The notes beneath the pieces were generated by a model that was not told the DNA's origin, made no database searches, and worked only from the letters and a program-made list of their open reading frames with translations. From contig JAEWYT010000176.1 in assembly GCA_023458595.1 (NCBI GenBank), forward strand, positions 1 through 64,000: 64,000 nucleotides of DNA, in the 5' to 3' direction. The position numbers were made by a program, and so were the translations under genes. The DNA comes from Pseudomonadota bacterium (GTDB taxonomy: Bacteria > Pseudomonadota > Alphaproteobacteria > Rhizobiales > Tepidamorphaceae). Below are positions 17,281 to 25,554 of the stretch, one piece after another (the stretch's first letter is position 1; each line of letters starts with the position of its first letter).

Positions 17281-18519
17281 TTAGAGGCTTCCGGTCAATA
17301 GCAGCGTGTAGGGGTTCTCGAGGCCGTGCGCGATCGCGGCGAGCACCCGCGCGCCCGTCATGCCGTCGTGGACGCGGTGATCGCAGGAGAGGGTGAGGTG
17401 GAGCTCGCGGCGAAGCATCGGCTCGCCGGCCGCATCGGGCCGGAACAACTCCGACACGGCGCCGACGCCGAGCGTGGCCGAATGCGGCGTGCTGAGGATC
17501 GGCGCGACGCTCGTCACGCCGCCCATGCCGAGATTGGAGACGCTGATGGCGCCGCCCGCGATTTCCTCGCGGGCGAGCCGGCCCGCGCGCGCCCGGTCCG
17601 CCGCCGCGTTCGCCTCGATCGCGATCCGGTCGATCGGCTTGCGGGTGACGTCGCGCAGGATCGGGATGAACAGGCCGTCGTCGGTGTCGACGACCATGCC
17701 CACATCGGCGGCGGCGAATTCCAGCAGCCCGTCGCCGTCCCAGATTCGGTTCGCCTGCGGCACTTCGCCGAGCGCGCGGCCGACCGCCTTCAGGATGAAG
17801 TGGGTGAGCGTGATCTTCGGGCCGCCCGTCGCGTTCAGCCGCGCCCGCAGATCGATGAGCGCCGACACCTCGGCCGGGCGGGAAACGTAGAAATGCGGCG
17901 TGTCGCGCTTGGCCTCGGTGACGCGCTTCGCGATCGCGAGCTGCTTCGATGTAACCGCCACGCGGCGCCCGGCATCGCTGCCCGTTTCCGCCTGCGCGCC
18001 ACCGGGCGTCCGGCTTGTCTCGGCGAGGCGCCTGTCGACGTCCGCCGCCTTGATCCGCCCGCGCGGTCCGCTGCCGGGAACCGCGGCGATGTCGATGTCG
18101 TGCTGGCGCGCGAGCCGCCGGGCCAAGGGCGTCGCGATGACGCGGTCGCCTTTCGCCGGTAGGGGCGGTTGCTTCTCGGCTGGCGCCTGCGCGCGCGAGA
18201 CCGCCGGTTTGTCGCCGACAGGCGCGGCCGGCTCGCCGTCTGTGCCCGCCATGCCGCTGCCGGTCCAGCGCGCCACCGGCGCGCCGACTGCCACCGTGTC
18301 GCCCTCACCGGCGAGGATCTCGACGATCTCGCCGTCGCTCGGCGCCTCGATCTCGTTGGCGATCTTGTCGGTCTCCACGACGAAGACGACGTCGCCCGCC
18401 CGCACCGAGTCGCCCGGTCGGACCTTCCATTCCGCGACCAGCCCCTCCGTCATGGTCAGGCCCAGCTTGGGCATGATCATGTTCGTGGTGGCGTCGCTAT
18501 TCTCCGGTGAAGACGGCAT
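17281..18519 (-). CDS. Dihydrolipoamide acyltransferase (E2) of a 2-oxoacid dehydrogenase complex
   Basis: Core of a pyruvate/acetoin/branched-chain-type complex; moves the acyl group from lipoate to CoA. The 412-residue chain has one lipoyl domain with the lipoylation site Lys52 in VETDKIANE, an Ala/Pro-rich linker, a peripheral-subunit binding domain at about 125-160 (ATPLARRLARQ, GSGPRGRI) and a catalytic domain ending with the CoA-acyltransferase motif SCDHRVHDG. The ATG at 18519 has GGAGAA 5 bases upstream and overlaps the enoyl-CoA hydratase end by 23 bases; MIMPKLG at 18480 is the alternative. No E3 gene is present in this window. Confidence 0.9.
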   Translation of the reverse strand: MPSSPENSDATTNMIMPKLGLTMTEGLVAEWKVRPGDSVRAGDVVFVVETDKIANEIEAPSDGEIVEILAGEGDTVAVGAPVARWTGSGMAGTDGEPAAPVGDKPAVSRAQAPAEKQPPLPAKGDRVIATPLARRLARQHDIDIAAVPGSGPRGRIKAADVDRRLAETSRTPGGAQAETGSDAGRRVAVTSKQLAIAKRVTEAKRDTPHFYVSRPAEVSALIDLRARLNATGGPKITLTHFILKAVGRALGEVPQANRIWDGDGLLEFAAADVGMVVDTDDGLFIPILRDVTRKPIDRIAIEANAAADRARAGRLAREEIAGGAISVSNLGMGGVTSVAPILSTPHSATLGVGAVSELFRPDAAGEPMLRRELHLTLSCDHRVHDGMTGARVLAAIAHGLENPYTLLLTGSL

Positions 18520-19282
18520 TCCGCTTCTCCAGAAACGCCTTGCAGCCCTCGTGCGCGTCGGTGCTGTCGAAGACGAGGCTGACGACCGCCTGCTCATGTG
18601 CGAGCGCCGCCGGCAGCGGCATGTCCGCGCCGTCGCGCAGGGTGCGCTTCAGCAGCTTCAGCACGAGCGGCGACTTGGCGGCTATCTTCTCGGCTGTCCG
18701 GGTGACGTCCGCCATCAGTTCATCCGCCGGCACGGCGCGGTTTATCAGGCCGATTTCGACGGCTTCCGCCGCGGTGATGTGGTCGCCGGTGAACATGATC
18801 TCCTTGGCGCGGCAGAGCGGCACCTGGCGCACGATGCGCTGCGTGCCGCCGGCGCCCGGGAAGATGCCGAGCGTGATCTCGGGAAGGCCGAGCTTCGCCG
18901 TGTCCGCGGCGATGCGGATGTCGAGGGCGAGCAGGAGTTCCGTGCCGCCGCCGAGCGCGAAGCCGTTGATGGCGCCGATGGTGGGCTTGTCGCAGGTCTC
19001 GAAGCGCCGCACCACGCGGTGGATGATCTCGGCGAACTCGAGATAGTGGGGAAGGCCCTGGCGGCTTTCGAGGTCGGCGATGTCGCCGCCGGCGACGAAG
19101 GCCTTCGGCCCGGCGCCCGTCACCACGATCACGCGCACCTCGGCCGAGGCCTCGAGTTTCGTCAGTGCCTTCTCGAGGTCGAGGATCGTCGGCACGTCGA
19201 GGGCGTTGAGCACCTTCGGCCGGTTGATCGTGATGAAGCCGAGCGGGCCACGGATTTCAGTCAGGACTCTGTCTTCGCTCAT
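18497..19282 (-). CDS. Enoyl-CoA hydratase/isomerase
   Basis: Crotonase-fold enzyme of 261 residues. The first oxyanion-hole strand is AFVAGGDIADL and the second the AINGFALGGGTELLLALD region; the catalytic Glu pair region is LGLPEITLGIFPGAGGTQR, typical of true hydratases. Expected job: hydration of the 2-enoyl-CoA made by the operon's acyl-CoA dehydrogenase. It sits between E1beta (23 bases upstream) and E2 (23-base overlap), so the beta-oxidation-like and oxidative decarboxylation steps are made from one transcript. Confidence 0.92.
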   Translation of the reverse strand: MSEDRVLTEIRGPLGFITINRPKVLNALDVPTILDLEKALTKLEASAEVRVIVVTGAGPKAFVAGGDIADLESRQGLPHYLEFAEIIHRVVRRFETCDKPTIGAINGFALGGGTELLLALDIRIAADTAKLGLPEITLGIFPGAGGTQRIVRQVPLCRAKEIMFTGDHITAAEAVEIGLINRAVPADELMADVTRTAEKIAAKSPLVLKLLKRTLRDGADMPLPAALAHEQAVVSLVFDSTDAHEGCKAFLEKRNAVFTGE

Positions 19283-19305
19283 TGTCGTTCCTCGATCTCG
19301 GAGCA

Positions 19306-20280
19306 TCAGGCGAGCACGTGCCGCACCGCGGCGACGACGCGCTCCTTGTTGGGGCGATAGGCGTCCTCGAGAGCCTTGGCGAACGGCACCGGCATGAACG
19401 GCGCGCCGACCCGAGCGATCGGCCCGTCGAGCTCGTCGAAGCCGACGTCTGCCATTCGCGCGGCGATCTCCGCGCCGACGCCGAAGGCCTCTACCGCCTC
19501 GTGCAGCACGACGAGCCGATGCGTCCGTGACAGCGACGCGAGCACCGCCTCCTCGTCCCATGGCTGCAGGCTGCGCAGGTCGATCACCTCGGCCTCGACG
19601 CCTTCCCCGCTCAGCGTCTCGGCCGCGGAAAGCGCCGTGGCGACGGTCGCGCCATAGGTGACGATCGTCGCGTCCCGCCCCTCGCGGGCGGTGCGCGCCC
19701 TGCCGATCGGGACGGCGGCGAGATCGTCGGGCGCGTCCTCCTTGCGGGCGTACATCGCCTTGTTCTCGACGAAGATGACGGGATCGGGATCATCGATCGC
19801 CGACCGAAGGAGCCCGTAGGCGTCGACCGCCGTCGCCGGGCACAGGACCTTGAGGCCGGGCACGTGGGCGAACCAGGCTTCCAGGCACTGCGAATGCTGC
19901 GGTCCGGCGCTCACGCCGCCGCCATGCGGTGTGCGCAGCACCATCGGCACCGAGCCCTGCCCGCCGAACATGAAGCGCGCCTTGGCGGCCTGGTTGACGA
20001 GCGCGTCCATCGCGATCGCCACGAAGTCCATGAACATGATCTCGACGACGGGCTTCAAACCGCTCATCGCCGCGCCGACGGCGGCGGCGACGATGCTCGC
20101 CTCGGAAATCGGCGTGTCGCGGACGCGCAGCGGCCCGAACGCGTCGAGCAGCCCGCGGGTGACGCCGAAGGATCCGCCCGCGGAGGCGATGTCCTCGCCG
20201 AGGACTATGACGCGCTCGTCGGCGGTCATGGCGTCCATCAGCGCCCGGTTGACGGCGCGGCCGAAGCGAAGCTCGCTCAT
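19306..20280 (-). CDS. 2-oxoacid dehydrogenase E1 beta subunit
   Basis: Transketolase-type beta chain of a thiamine-diphosphate dehydrogenase (324 residues), paired with the E1alpha gene whose stop it overlaps by 4 bases. Features are ALMDAMTADERVIVLGEDI (abbreviated: the conserved GEDI at about 28-31), the EIMFMDF segment, PHGGGVSAGPQHSQ with the His used in acyl transfer, and the C-terminal transketolase domain with EVIDLRSLQPWD. The alpha2beta2 layout with separate subunits is that of acetoin, branched-chain or Gram-positive-type pyruvate dehydrogenases. Confidence 0.92.
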   Translation of the reverse strand: MSELRFGRAVNRALMDAMTADERVIVLGEDIASAGGSFGVTRGLLDAFGPLRVRDTPISEASIVAAAVGAAMSGLKPVVEIMFMDFVAIAMDALVNQAAKARFMFGGQGSVPMVLRTPHGGGVSAGPQHSQCLEAWFAHVPGLKVLCPATAVDAYGLLRSAIDDPDPVIFVENKAMYARKEDAPDDLAAVPIGRARTAREGRDATIVTYGATVATALSAAETLSGEGVEAEVIDLRSLQPWDEEAVLASLSRTHRLVVLHEAVEAFGVGAEIAARMADVGFDELDGPIARVGAPFMPVPFAKALEDAYRPNKERVVAAVRHVLA

Positions 20281-21314
20281 CGGGAAATCTCCGTGTAGAC
20301 GTCGGCGCGGGCGGCCGCGAGGTCGGCTTGCGGTGCCGCGTGTGCCGCTTCGACCGCCGCCTCGATCCGCGCTTCGGCCTCCGCGTCGAAAGAGTCGAGA
20401 GCGGCTTCGCTGACGCCCGCCTCGCGGAGACGGGCGCGGCAGCGCGCGAGCGGATCGACTTTCGGATCGGCCTCTCCGTCCTCACGGTACTTCTGCGGAT
20501 CGCCCTCGTAGTGGCCCCTGATCCTCCGCGTCATGCATTCGAGAACCCGCGGCCCCCGGCCCGCGACGAGATCGGCGCGATGCCGCCGGGCGGCGAGAGC
20601 GACGGCCTCGACGTCGTTGCCGTCGACCCGCTCCGCCTCGATGCCGAATGCGGCGGCCAGGTCGGTGATGCCTGTGACGAACTGCCGGTGCGTCGGCGAG
20701 AACTCCGACCAGCCGTTGTTCTCGCAGACGAACAGGATCGGCAGCTTCCACAAGGCCGCCATGTTGAGGGATTCGTGCAGGACGCCTTCCGCGAGAGCGC
20801 CGTCGCCGAAGAAGACGACGGCGACGGCGTCGGCGCCGCGTGTCTGGTGGGCGAGCGCGCTGCCGAGCGCCAGCGGGATGCCGGCGCCGACGATGCCGTT
20901 CGCCCCGAGCATCCCCGCCGACATGTCGGCGATGTGCATGGAGCCGCCGCGGCCGCGGCAGATGCCGGTGTCTCGGCCCATGATCTCGGCGAAGAACCCG
21001 TCGAGCGGCACGCCCTTGGCGAGCGCGTGGCCGTGGCCGCGGTGATTGGAGGCGAGCGTGTCTTCCGGCCTCAGCGCCGAGCAGACGCCGGCCGCGATCG
21101 CCTCCTGGCCGATCGAGAGATGGATGAAGCCCGGAACCTCGCCGTCGGAGAACAGCTTGGAGAGCCGCTCCTCGACCCGGCGCACGAGCGAGATCGTGCG
21201 ATAGAGGCCGGCGAGCTCGTCGCGCGACAGCCCGGCCGCCTTGCGCGGCGGGGCCGCCTTCGCGGCGGCTTTCCGCCCGGCGCTAGACCGCGAGGTAGCG
21301 GTGCGTGATTTCAT
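20277..21314 (-). CDS. 2-oxoacid dehydrogenase E1 alpha subunit (thiamine-dependent)
   Basis: Alpha chain, 345 residues, that binds thiamine diphosphate: the GDG...N cofactor motif is FFGDGALAEGVLHESLNMA (within residues about 165-185), and RGRGGSMH and NHRGHGHALAKG are the usual substrate-channel segments. The phosphorylation-loop region TRRIRGHYEGDPQ supports a pyruvate/acetoin-like member. The first 27 residues are Lys/Arg/Ala/Pro-rich, not part of the fold, and their codons overlap the 3' end of the ABC ATPase gene by 32 bases. The true start could lie a little downstream, but no other good ATG is seen. Confidence 0.9.
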   Translation of the reverse strand: MKSRTATSRSSAGRKAAAKAAPPRKAAGLSRDELAGLYRTISLVRRVEERLSKLFSDGEVPGFIHLSIGQEAIAAGVCSALRPEDTLASNHRGHGHALAKGVPLDGFFAEIMGRDTGICRGRGGSMHIADMSAGMLGANGIVGAGIPLALGSALAHQTRGADAVAVVFFGDGALAEGVLHESLNMAALWKLPILFVCENNGWSEFSPTHRQFVTGITDLAAAFGIEAERVDGNDVEAVALAARRHRADLVAGRGPRVLECMTRRIRGHYEGDPQKYREDGEADPKVDPLARCRARLREAGVSEAALDSFDAEAEARIEAAVEAAHAAPQADLAAARADVYTEISR

Positions 21315-21996
21315 CGTTCTTCCTCAGTTCCTCGATCGTGCTGCCGAACACGATCTCGCCCTTGTCGATGATCGTGGCGTGCGTCGCCACGCGCAGACAG
21401 AAATGCATGTTCTGTTCGGCCATCAGCACGGTGACGCCGGCCTCGCGCAGCTCGACCAGGAGCCGGCCGATGGACTGCACAACGATCGGGGCTAGGCCCT
21501 CGCTCGGCTCGTCGAGAAGCACGAGATCGGGGTTGCCCATCAAGGTGCGTGCGATGGTGAGCAGCTGCTGCTCGCCTCCGGACAGCCGGCCGGCCATCCG
21601 GGTGCGCAGGTTCGCCAGAATGGGGAACACCTTGTAGACGCGATCGAGCGTCCAGGGCGCGGCGCTGTCGTGGCCGCGCGCCCCGATGACCAGGTTGTCC
21701 TCGACCGTGTGGTGCGGGAATACCTGTCGGTCCTCGGGGACGTAGCCGATGCCGGCGCGGGCGATGCGGAACGGCGGCTCGCCGTCGATGCGTCTGTCGC
21801 CGAACGAGATCGTGCCGGCGCGCGGCGCCAGGATGCCGATGATCGCCTTGAAGGTCGTGCTCTTGCCGGCGCCGTTGCGGCCGAGCAGCGCCATCGTCTG
21901 GCCGCGCTCGACGGTGAACCCGACGCCGAACAGGATCTGGCTGGCGCCGTAGCAGACGTCGATGCCCTCGACGGTCAGCAGCGGAGACGCGCTCAT
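21283..21996 (-). CDS. livF: Branched-chain amino acid-type ABC transporter ATPase (LivF-like)
   Basis: Cytoplasmic ATPase subunit of a HAAT-family importer (237 residues). Walker A is GRNGAGKS (39-46), the signature LSGGEQQ (138-144), Walker B LVLLDEP (158-164) followed by SEGLAP, and the H-loop region VLMAEQNMHF; the EQN wording is characteristic of LivF rather than LivG. It overlaps the LivG stop by 4 bases. Transport of an aromatic or branched carboxylic acid is more likely than of Leu/Ile/Val given the catabolic genes that follow. Confidence 0.93.
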   Translation of the reverse strand: MSASPLLTVEGIDVCYGASQILFGVGFTVERGQTMALLGRNGAGKSTTFKAIIGILAPRAGTISFGDRRIDGEPPFRIARAGIGYVPEDRQVFPHHTVEDNLVIGARGHDSAAPWTLDRVYKVFPILANLRTRMAGRLSGGEQQLLTIARTLMGNPDLVLLDEPSEGLAPIVVQSIGRLLVELREAGVTVLMAEQNMHFCLRVATHATIIDKGEIVFGSTIEELRKNDEITHRYLAV

Positions 21997-22754
21997 GCCG
22001 GCTCCTCCGCGAGCACGTGATCCTCGCCGAGATAGGCGTCGATCACGTCCTGATTGGCGCGGATCTCCGCCGGCGTCCCCTCTGCGAGCAGCGTCCCGTA
22101 CTTGAGCACGAAGATCCGCTGAGCGACCCGGAAGACGATATCCATGTCGTGCTCGATGAAGATGATGGTCAGGTGCTGCGACTGCCAGAGCTCGCGCACC
22201 TTCTCGATCATCTGCCAGCGCTCCTCCGAGCCCATGCCCGCGGTCGGCTCATCGAGCATCAGCAGCTTGGGCTCGAGCGCCAGCGCCAGCGCGATGTCGA
22301 GCAGCTTCTGATCGCCGTGCGGCAGGCTGCGCGAGAGTGCGCGCGCCCGCGTCGTGAGATCGAGCATCTCCATGATCTCGTGCGCGCGCTCCCTTGCGGC
22401 GGCAAGCGGGAAGCGTTGACCCGTCACGAACGATCGCCGCTGGTGCGACGTCACCGCCGCGATCAGGCTGTCCTCGAGCGTCAGGTCCGGGAAGATGCTC
22501 GCCACCTGGAACGCCCGCGCGAGGCCGCGGCGGACGATCTGCAGGCTCGACAGCGGCGTGATGTCCTCGCCGTCGAACACGACGCGGCCGGCATCGGCGC
22601 GCAGATGCCCCGACACGAGATTGAAGAAGGTCGTCTTGCCGGCGCCGTTCGGCCCGATGACGGCGGTCAGCGAACGGGACGGAAAGTCCATGCTGACGTC
22701 ATTGGTGGCGACGACGCCGCCGAACGACTTGCGAAGGTGCTCGACCTGCAGCAC
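21993..22754 (-). CDS. livG: Branched-chain amino acid-type ABC transporter ATPase (LivG-like)
   Basis: Second ATPase of the importer, 253 residues. Walker A GPNGAGKT (34-41), the LivG-specific region RRGLARAFQVASIFPDLT, a degenerate signature LPHGDQK, Walker B LLMLDEPTAGM and the switch segment IIFIEHDMD. ATPases of this pair work as a heterodimer on the LivH/LivM permease. Its start is 3 bases beyond the stop of the upstream SDR gene, so an oxidoreductase is embedded between the permease and ATPase genes. Confidence 0.93.
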   Translation of the reverse strand: MLQVEHLRKSFGGVVATNDVSMDFPSRSLTAVIGPNGAGKTTFFNLVSGHLRADAGRVVFDGEDITPLSSLQIVRRGLARAFQVASIFPDLTLEDSLIAAVTSHQRRSFVTGQRFPLAAARERAHEIMEMLDLTTRARALSRSLPHGDQKLLDIALALALEPKLLMLDEPTAGMGSEERWQMIEKVRELWQSQHLTIIFIEHDMDIVFRVAQRIFVLKYGTLLAEGTPAEIRANQDVIDAYLGEDHVLAEEPA

Positions 22755-22757
22755 GGC

Positions 22758-23558
22758 CTATCCCCGCTTCGGCCTGATGCCGCCGTAGGTGTGCCACGAC
22801 GGCGCAACCAGCCACCCTGCGTCGACCGGCAACGTGATGCCGGTGACCGCGGCGGCACGATCGGAGACGAGGAACGCGATGGCATCGGCGATCTCTTCCG
22901 GCCTGACGAGGCGTCCGAGCGCGGAATTGCCGGCGAGATCGGAAGGGTCGCGCTGGCCGGAATCGATTGCTGCCTGCAGCGCCGGGGTGAGCGTGTAGCC
23001 GGGCGCGACCGCGTTGACGCGCACGCCGGAGCGGCCCCATTCGGCGGCAAGCGACTCCGTCATCGAGATGACGGCCGCCTTGGCAGGTGCATAGGAATGC
23101 AGCGGCATAGACCGCATTCCGGCGACCGAAGCGATGTTGACGATCGAGCCCGCGCCGCGGTGCGCCATGCGGCGGCCGAACGCGAGGCAGCTCAGGTAGA
23201 CCCCGCGCTGATCTACGGCGACGACGAGGTCCCAGTTGTCGAGCGGCAGCTCCTCCGGCGGCAGCGGCGCCTGGATCACCCCGGCGCTGGTGACGAGGAT
23301 GTCGACCGGCCCGATCTCCTTCTCGATGCGCGCCGCCATCGCCTCGATCGCGTCTGCGTCGCGGACATCGAGGGCGAGCGCATGGGCCTTGCCGCCGCTT
23401 GCCCGGATCGTGTCGGCGACGGACGACGCCAGATCGTCGTTGAAATCGACGATGACGATCTCGGCGCCGAGTTCGGCGAGCGACCGGCAGCAGGCCGCGC
23501 CGATGCCGCTGGCACCGCCGGTGACGACTGCCAACCTGCCTTTCAGCGATGAGCTCAT
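22758..23558 (-). CDS. SDR-family oxidoreductase embedded in the ABC transporter genes
   Basis: Short-chain dehydrogenase/reductase, 266 residues, with TGGASGIG (13-20), Asp in IVDFND pointing to NAD, NSAG-equivalent TSAGVI and catalytic YAPAK. GGAGGGAAA precedes the ATG at 23558. The start overlaps the LivM stop by 4 bases and the stop is 3 bases from LivG, so it is fully part of the transport operon. Its C-terminal WHTYGGIRPKRG repeats the wording of the SDR at 11634-12425. It probably oxidises the imported compound or an early intermediate. Confidence 0.9.
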   Translation of the reverse strand: MSSSLKGRLAVVTGGASGIGAACCRSLAELGAEIVIVDFNDDLASSVADTIRASGGKAHALALDVRDADAIEAMAARIEKEIGPVDILVTSAGVIQAPLPPEELPLDNWDLVVAVDQRGVYLSCLAFGRRMAHRGAGSIVNIASVAGMRSMPLHSYAPAKAAVISMTESLAAEWGRSGVRVNAVAPGYTLTPALQAAIDSGQRDPSDLAGNSALGRLVRPEEIADAIAFLVSDRAAAVTGITLPVDAGWLVAPSWHTYGGIRPKRG

Positions 23559-24574
23559 GGTCGATTTCCCTCCGGATTGGAGACCGTCCTGACGTCGTCG
23601 CCGGCGCGTACCGGGACGGCCTTGCCGGATCGGCGCGCCGCGTAGAGTTCGTAGACGTAGTCCGCGATCCCCCGGCGCAGCCCCAGAACCGCGACGAGGA
23701 TGACGAGCCCGAGAACGAGGCCTTTGTAGCTCGTGTAGACGGTGACCAGGTGCTCGAGCGTCTGCAGCACGATCGCCCCGATAACCGGCCCTAGGAACAC
23801 GTGCGTGCCGCCGAGCATCAGCATGAAGATCGCATCGCCCGACGTGGTCCAGAATGCGAAGGCCGGGTACGCGCCGGAGACGAACAGCGCCATCAGGATG
23901 CCGCCGACGCCGGCGACCGCGCCGGCCAGCACGAAGGCCAGCAGCTTTGCCCGGAACACGTCGACCCCGAGAAACTCGGCGCGCTGCTGATTGTCGCGGA
24001 TGAGCCGCAGCGTGTAGCCGAACGGCGACTCCGTGATCTGGCGCAGGAACAGCACGCACAGAACGAACGTCGCGCAGGTGAAGACGTAGAAGGTCTGGCT
24101 GTTGGCGAGATCGATGCCCAGGAAGGGCGGACGCGGAATGCCGCCCATGAGGCCCTGGTCGCCGCCGGTCAGCGACACCCACGTGAGGATCACGCTGTGC
24201 AGCAGCATCTGGAAGGCGAGCGTCAGGAAGGCGAAGTAGATGTCCTTGAGCCTGACGCAGATCGCCCCGACGACGAGCGCAAGGAGCACCGAGGCCGCGA
24301 TCGCGGAGAAGATGCCGACCGGCACCGAATGGCCCGCCTGCATGACGAGCCCGAAGACATAGGCGCCGCAGGCGAAGTAGGCCGCATGGCCGAACGACAC
24401 CAGTCCCGTATAGCCCGTTAGGAGGTTGAGCGACTGCGCCAGCAGGCCGTAGGCGCTGACATAGATGACGAAGTCCCGCAGCGCGGAGCTGCCCGTGACC
24501 GCCGGCAATGCCATCAGGACGAGAAAGGCGGCGACGGCGATCGCCGTGTCGCGAAGGAGAGGGCGGCCGGCCAT
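23555..24574 (-). CDS. livM: Branched-chain amino acid-type ABC permease (LivM-like)
   Basis: Integral membrane subunit, 339 residues, with roughly nine to ten hydrophobic segments. The family signature is NLLTGYTGLVSFGHAAYFACG (abbreviated: TGYTGLVSFGHAA at about 53-65), and the EAA-like cytoplasmic loop is near NQQRAEFLGVDVFRAKL. It pairs with the LivH-like permease encoded one base upstream. The short basic C-terminal tail is cytoplasmic. Confidence 0.93.
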   Translation of the reverse strand: MAGRPLLRDTAIAVAAFLVLMALPAVTGSSALRDFVIYVSAYGLLAQSLNLLTGYTGLVSFGHAAYFACGAYVFGLVMQAGHSVPVGIFSAIAASVLLALVVGAICVRLKDIYFAFLTLAFQMLLHSVILTWVSLTGGDQGLMGGIPRPPFLGIDLANSQTFYVFTCATFVLCVLFLRQITESPFGYTLRLIRDNQQRAEFLGVDVFRAKLLAFVLAGAVAGVGGILMALFVSGAYPAFAFWTTSGDAIFMLMLGGTHVFLGPVIGAIVLQTLEHLVTVYTSYKGLVLGLVILVAVLGLRRGIADYVYELYAARRSGKAVPVRAGDDVRTVSNPEGNRP

Positions 24575-24575
24575 C

Positions 24576-25475
24576 TCAGCCCGCCCGTCCGAACAGGCCC
24601 TGTGGCCGCGCGATCAGCACGAGCGCCATGAACAGGAACATCAGGCCGTCGACGAACAGCGGCATTCCGATTGATCCGAAGGACCGGGTGAGTCCGATCA
24701 GGATCGATGCGACCAGGGTCCCGCCGATCGATCCCATGCCGCCGATGACGGTGACGATGAAGCTCTCGATCAGGATCGACAGGCCCATGCCGGGCGTCAG
24801 CGTGCGGACGGGGGCGGCGAGCGCACCCGCCAGTCCCGCGATGAGGCTTCCCCCGGCGAAGACGATGCCGTAGACGAGCCTGGTGTTGACGCCGAGCGCG
24901 GAGACCATCTGCGGATTGATGGCCGCGGCGCGCACGATCTTGCCGAACCGCGTCTTGCCGATCACCAGCCAGATCGTGATGCCGGTGAGGGCGGCGACGC
25001 CGATCAGGAAGACGTAGTAGAAGGGGATGGCCCCGCCGAGCACGAATACCGGCGGCATGGCGAATATGCCGGGCATTCCCATCATCTTGTAGTCGGCCCC
25101 CCAGATGATCTTCACCGCGTCGTCGAGAATGAGCACGAAGGCGTAGCAGAGCAGCAATTGCATCAGCACGTCGTGGCCGTAGACCCGGCTGACGAACAGA
25201 CGCTCGACGACAAAGCCGAAGGCGGCCATTCCCAGTGCGCCGCACAGGAGCGCAACGACGAAGCTGCCCGTCGCTTCGTATCCGGCGAACGCGAAATAGG
25301 CACCGAGCATGTAGAAGGCGCCGTGGGCGAAGTTGACGATCCCCAGAATGCCGAAGATGAGGGACAGGCCGGCGGCGACGAGAAACAGCAACATGCCCGT
25401 CAGCAGCCCGGTGGAAATCTGCGTCACCACGCAGGACGCGGACGTGACACAGTCGAACAGCGCACTCAGGTCCAC
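24576..25475 (-). CDS. livH: Branched-chain amino acid-type ABC permease (LivH-like)
   Basis: Membrane subunit of 299 residues with about eight transmembrane helices. Recognisable are the N-terminal GLLTGMLLFLVAAGLSLIFG stretch, the NFAHGAFYMLGAY motif and the late GGMGSIGGTLVASILIGL, all typical of LivH. Its N-terminus is slightly extended and contains Cys residues. The gene is 79 bases downstream of the substrate-binding protein gene and one base before LivM. Confidence 0.93.
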   Translation of the reverse strand: MDLSALFDCVTSASCVVTQISTGLLTGMLLFLVAAGLSLIFGILGIVNFAHGAFYMLGAYFAFAGYEATGSFVVALLCGALGMAAFGFVVERLFVSRVYGHDVLMQLLLCYAFVLILDDAVKIIWGADYKMMGMPGIFAMPPVFVLGGAIPFYYVFLIGVAALTGITIWLVIGKTRFGKIVRAAAINPQMVSALGVNTRLVYGIVFAGGSLIAGLAGALAAPVRTLTPGMGLSILIESFIVTVIGGMGSIGGTLVASILIGLTRSFGSIGMPLFVDGLMFLFMALVLIARPQGLFGRAG

Positions 25476-25554
25476 GGCCGAACCTCATGAATTGCCGGAC
25501 AGACGACGGGAGGCCGGCCGCTCCGGGCCGGCCTCCGCGTGAGCGTGACGAGGA

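Noticed and set aside
14581..21314. Classical leucine or valine degradation operon
   Set aside because: Methylcrotonyl-CoA carboxylase, HMG-CoA lyase, hydroxyisobutyrate genes and E3 are missing, while a ligase and MmgE/PrpD are present.
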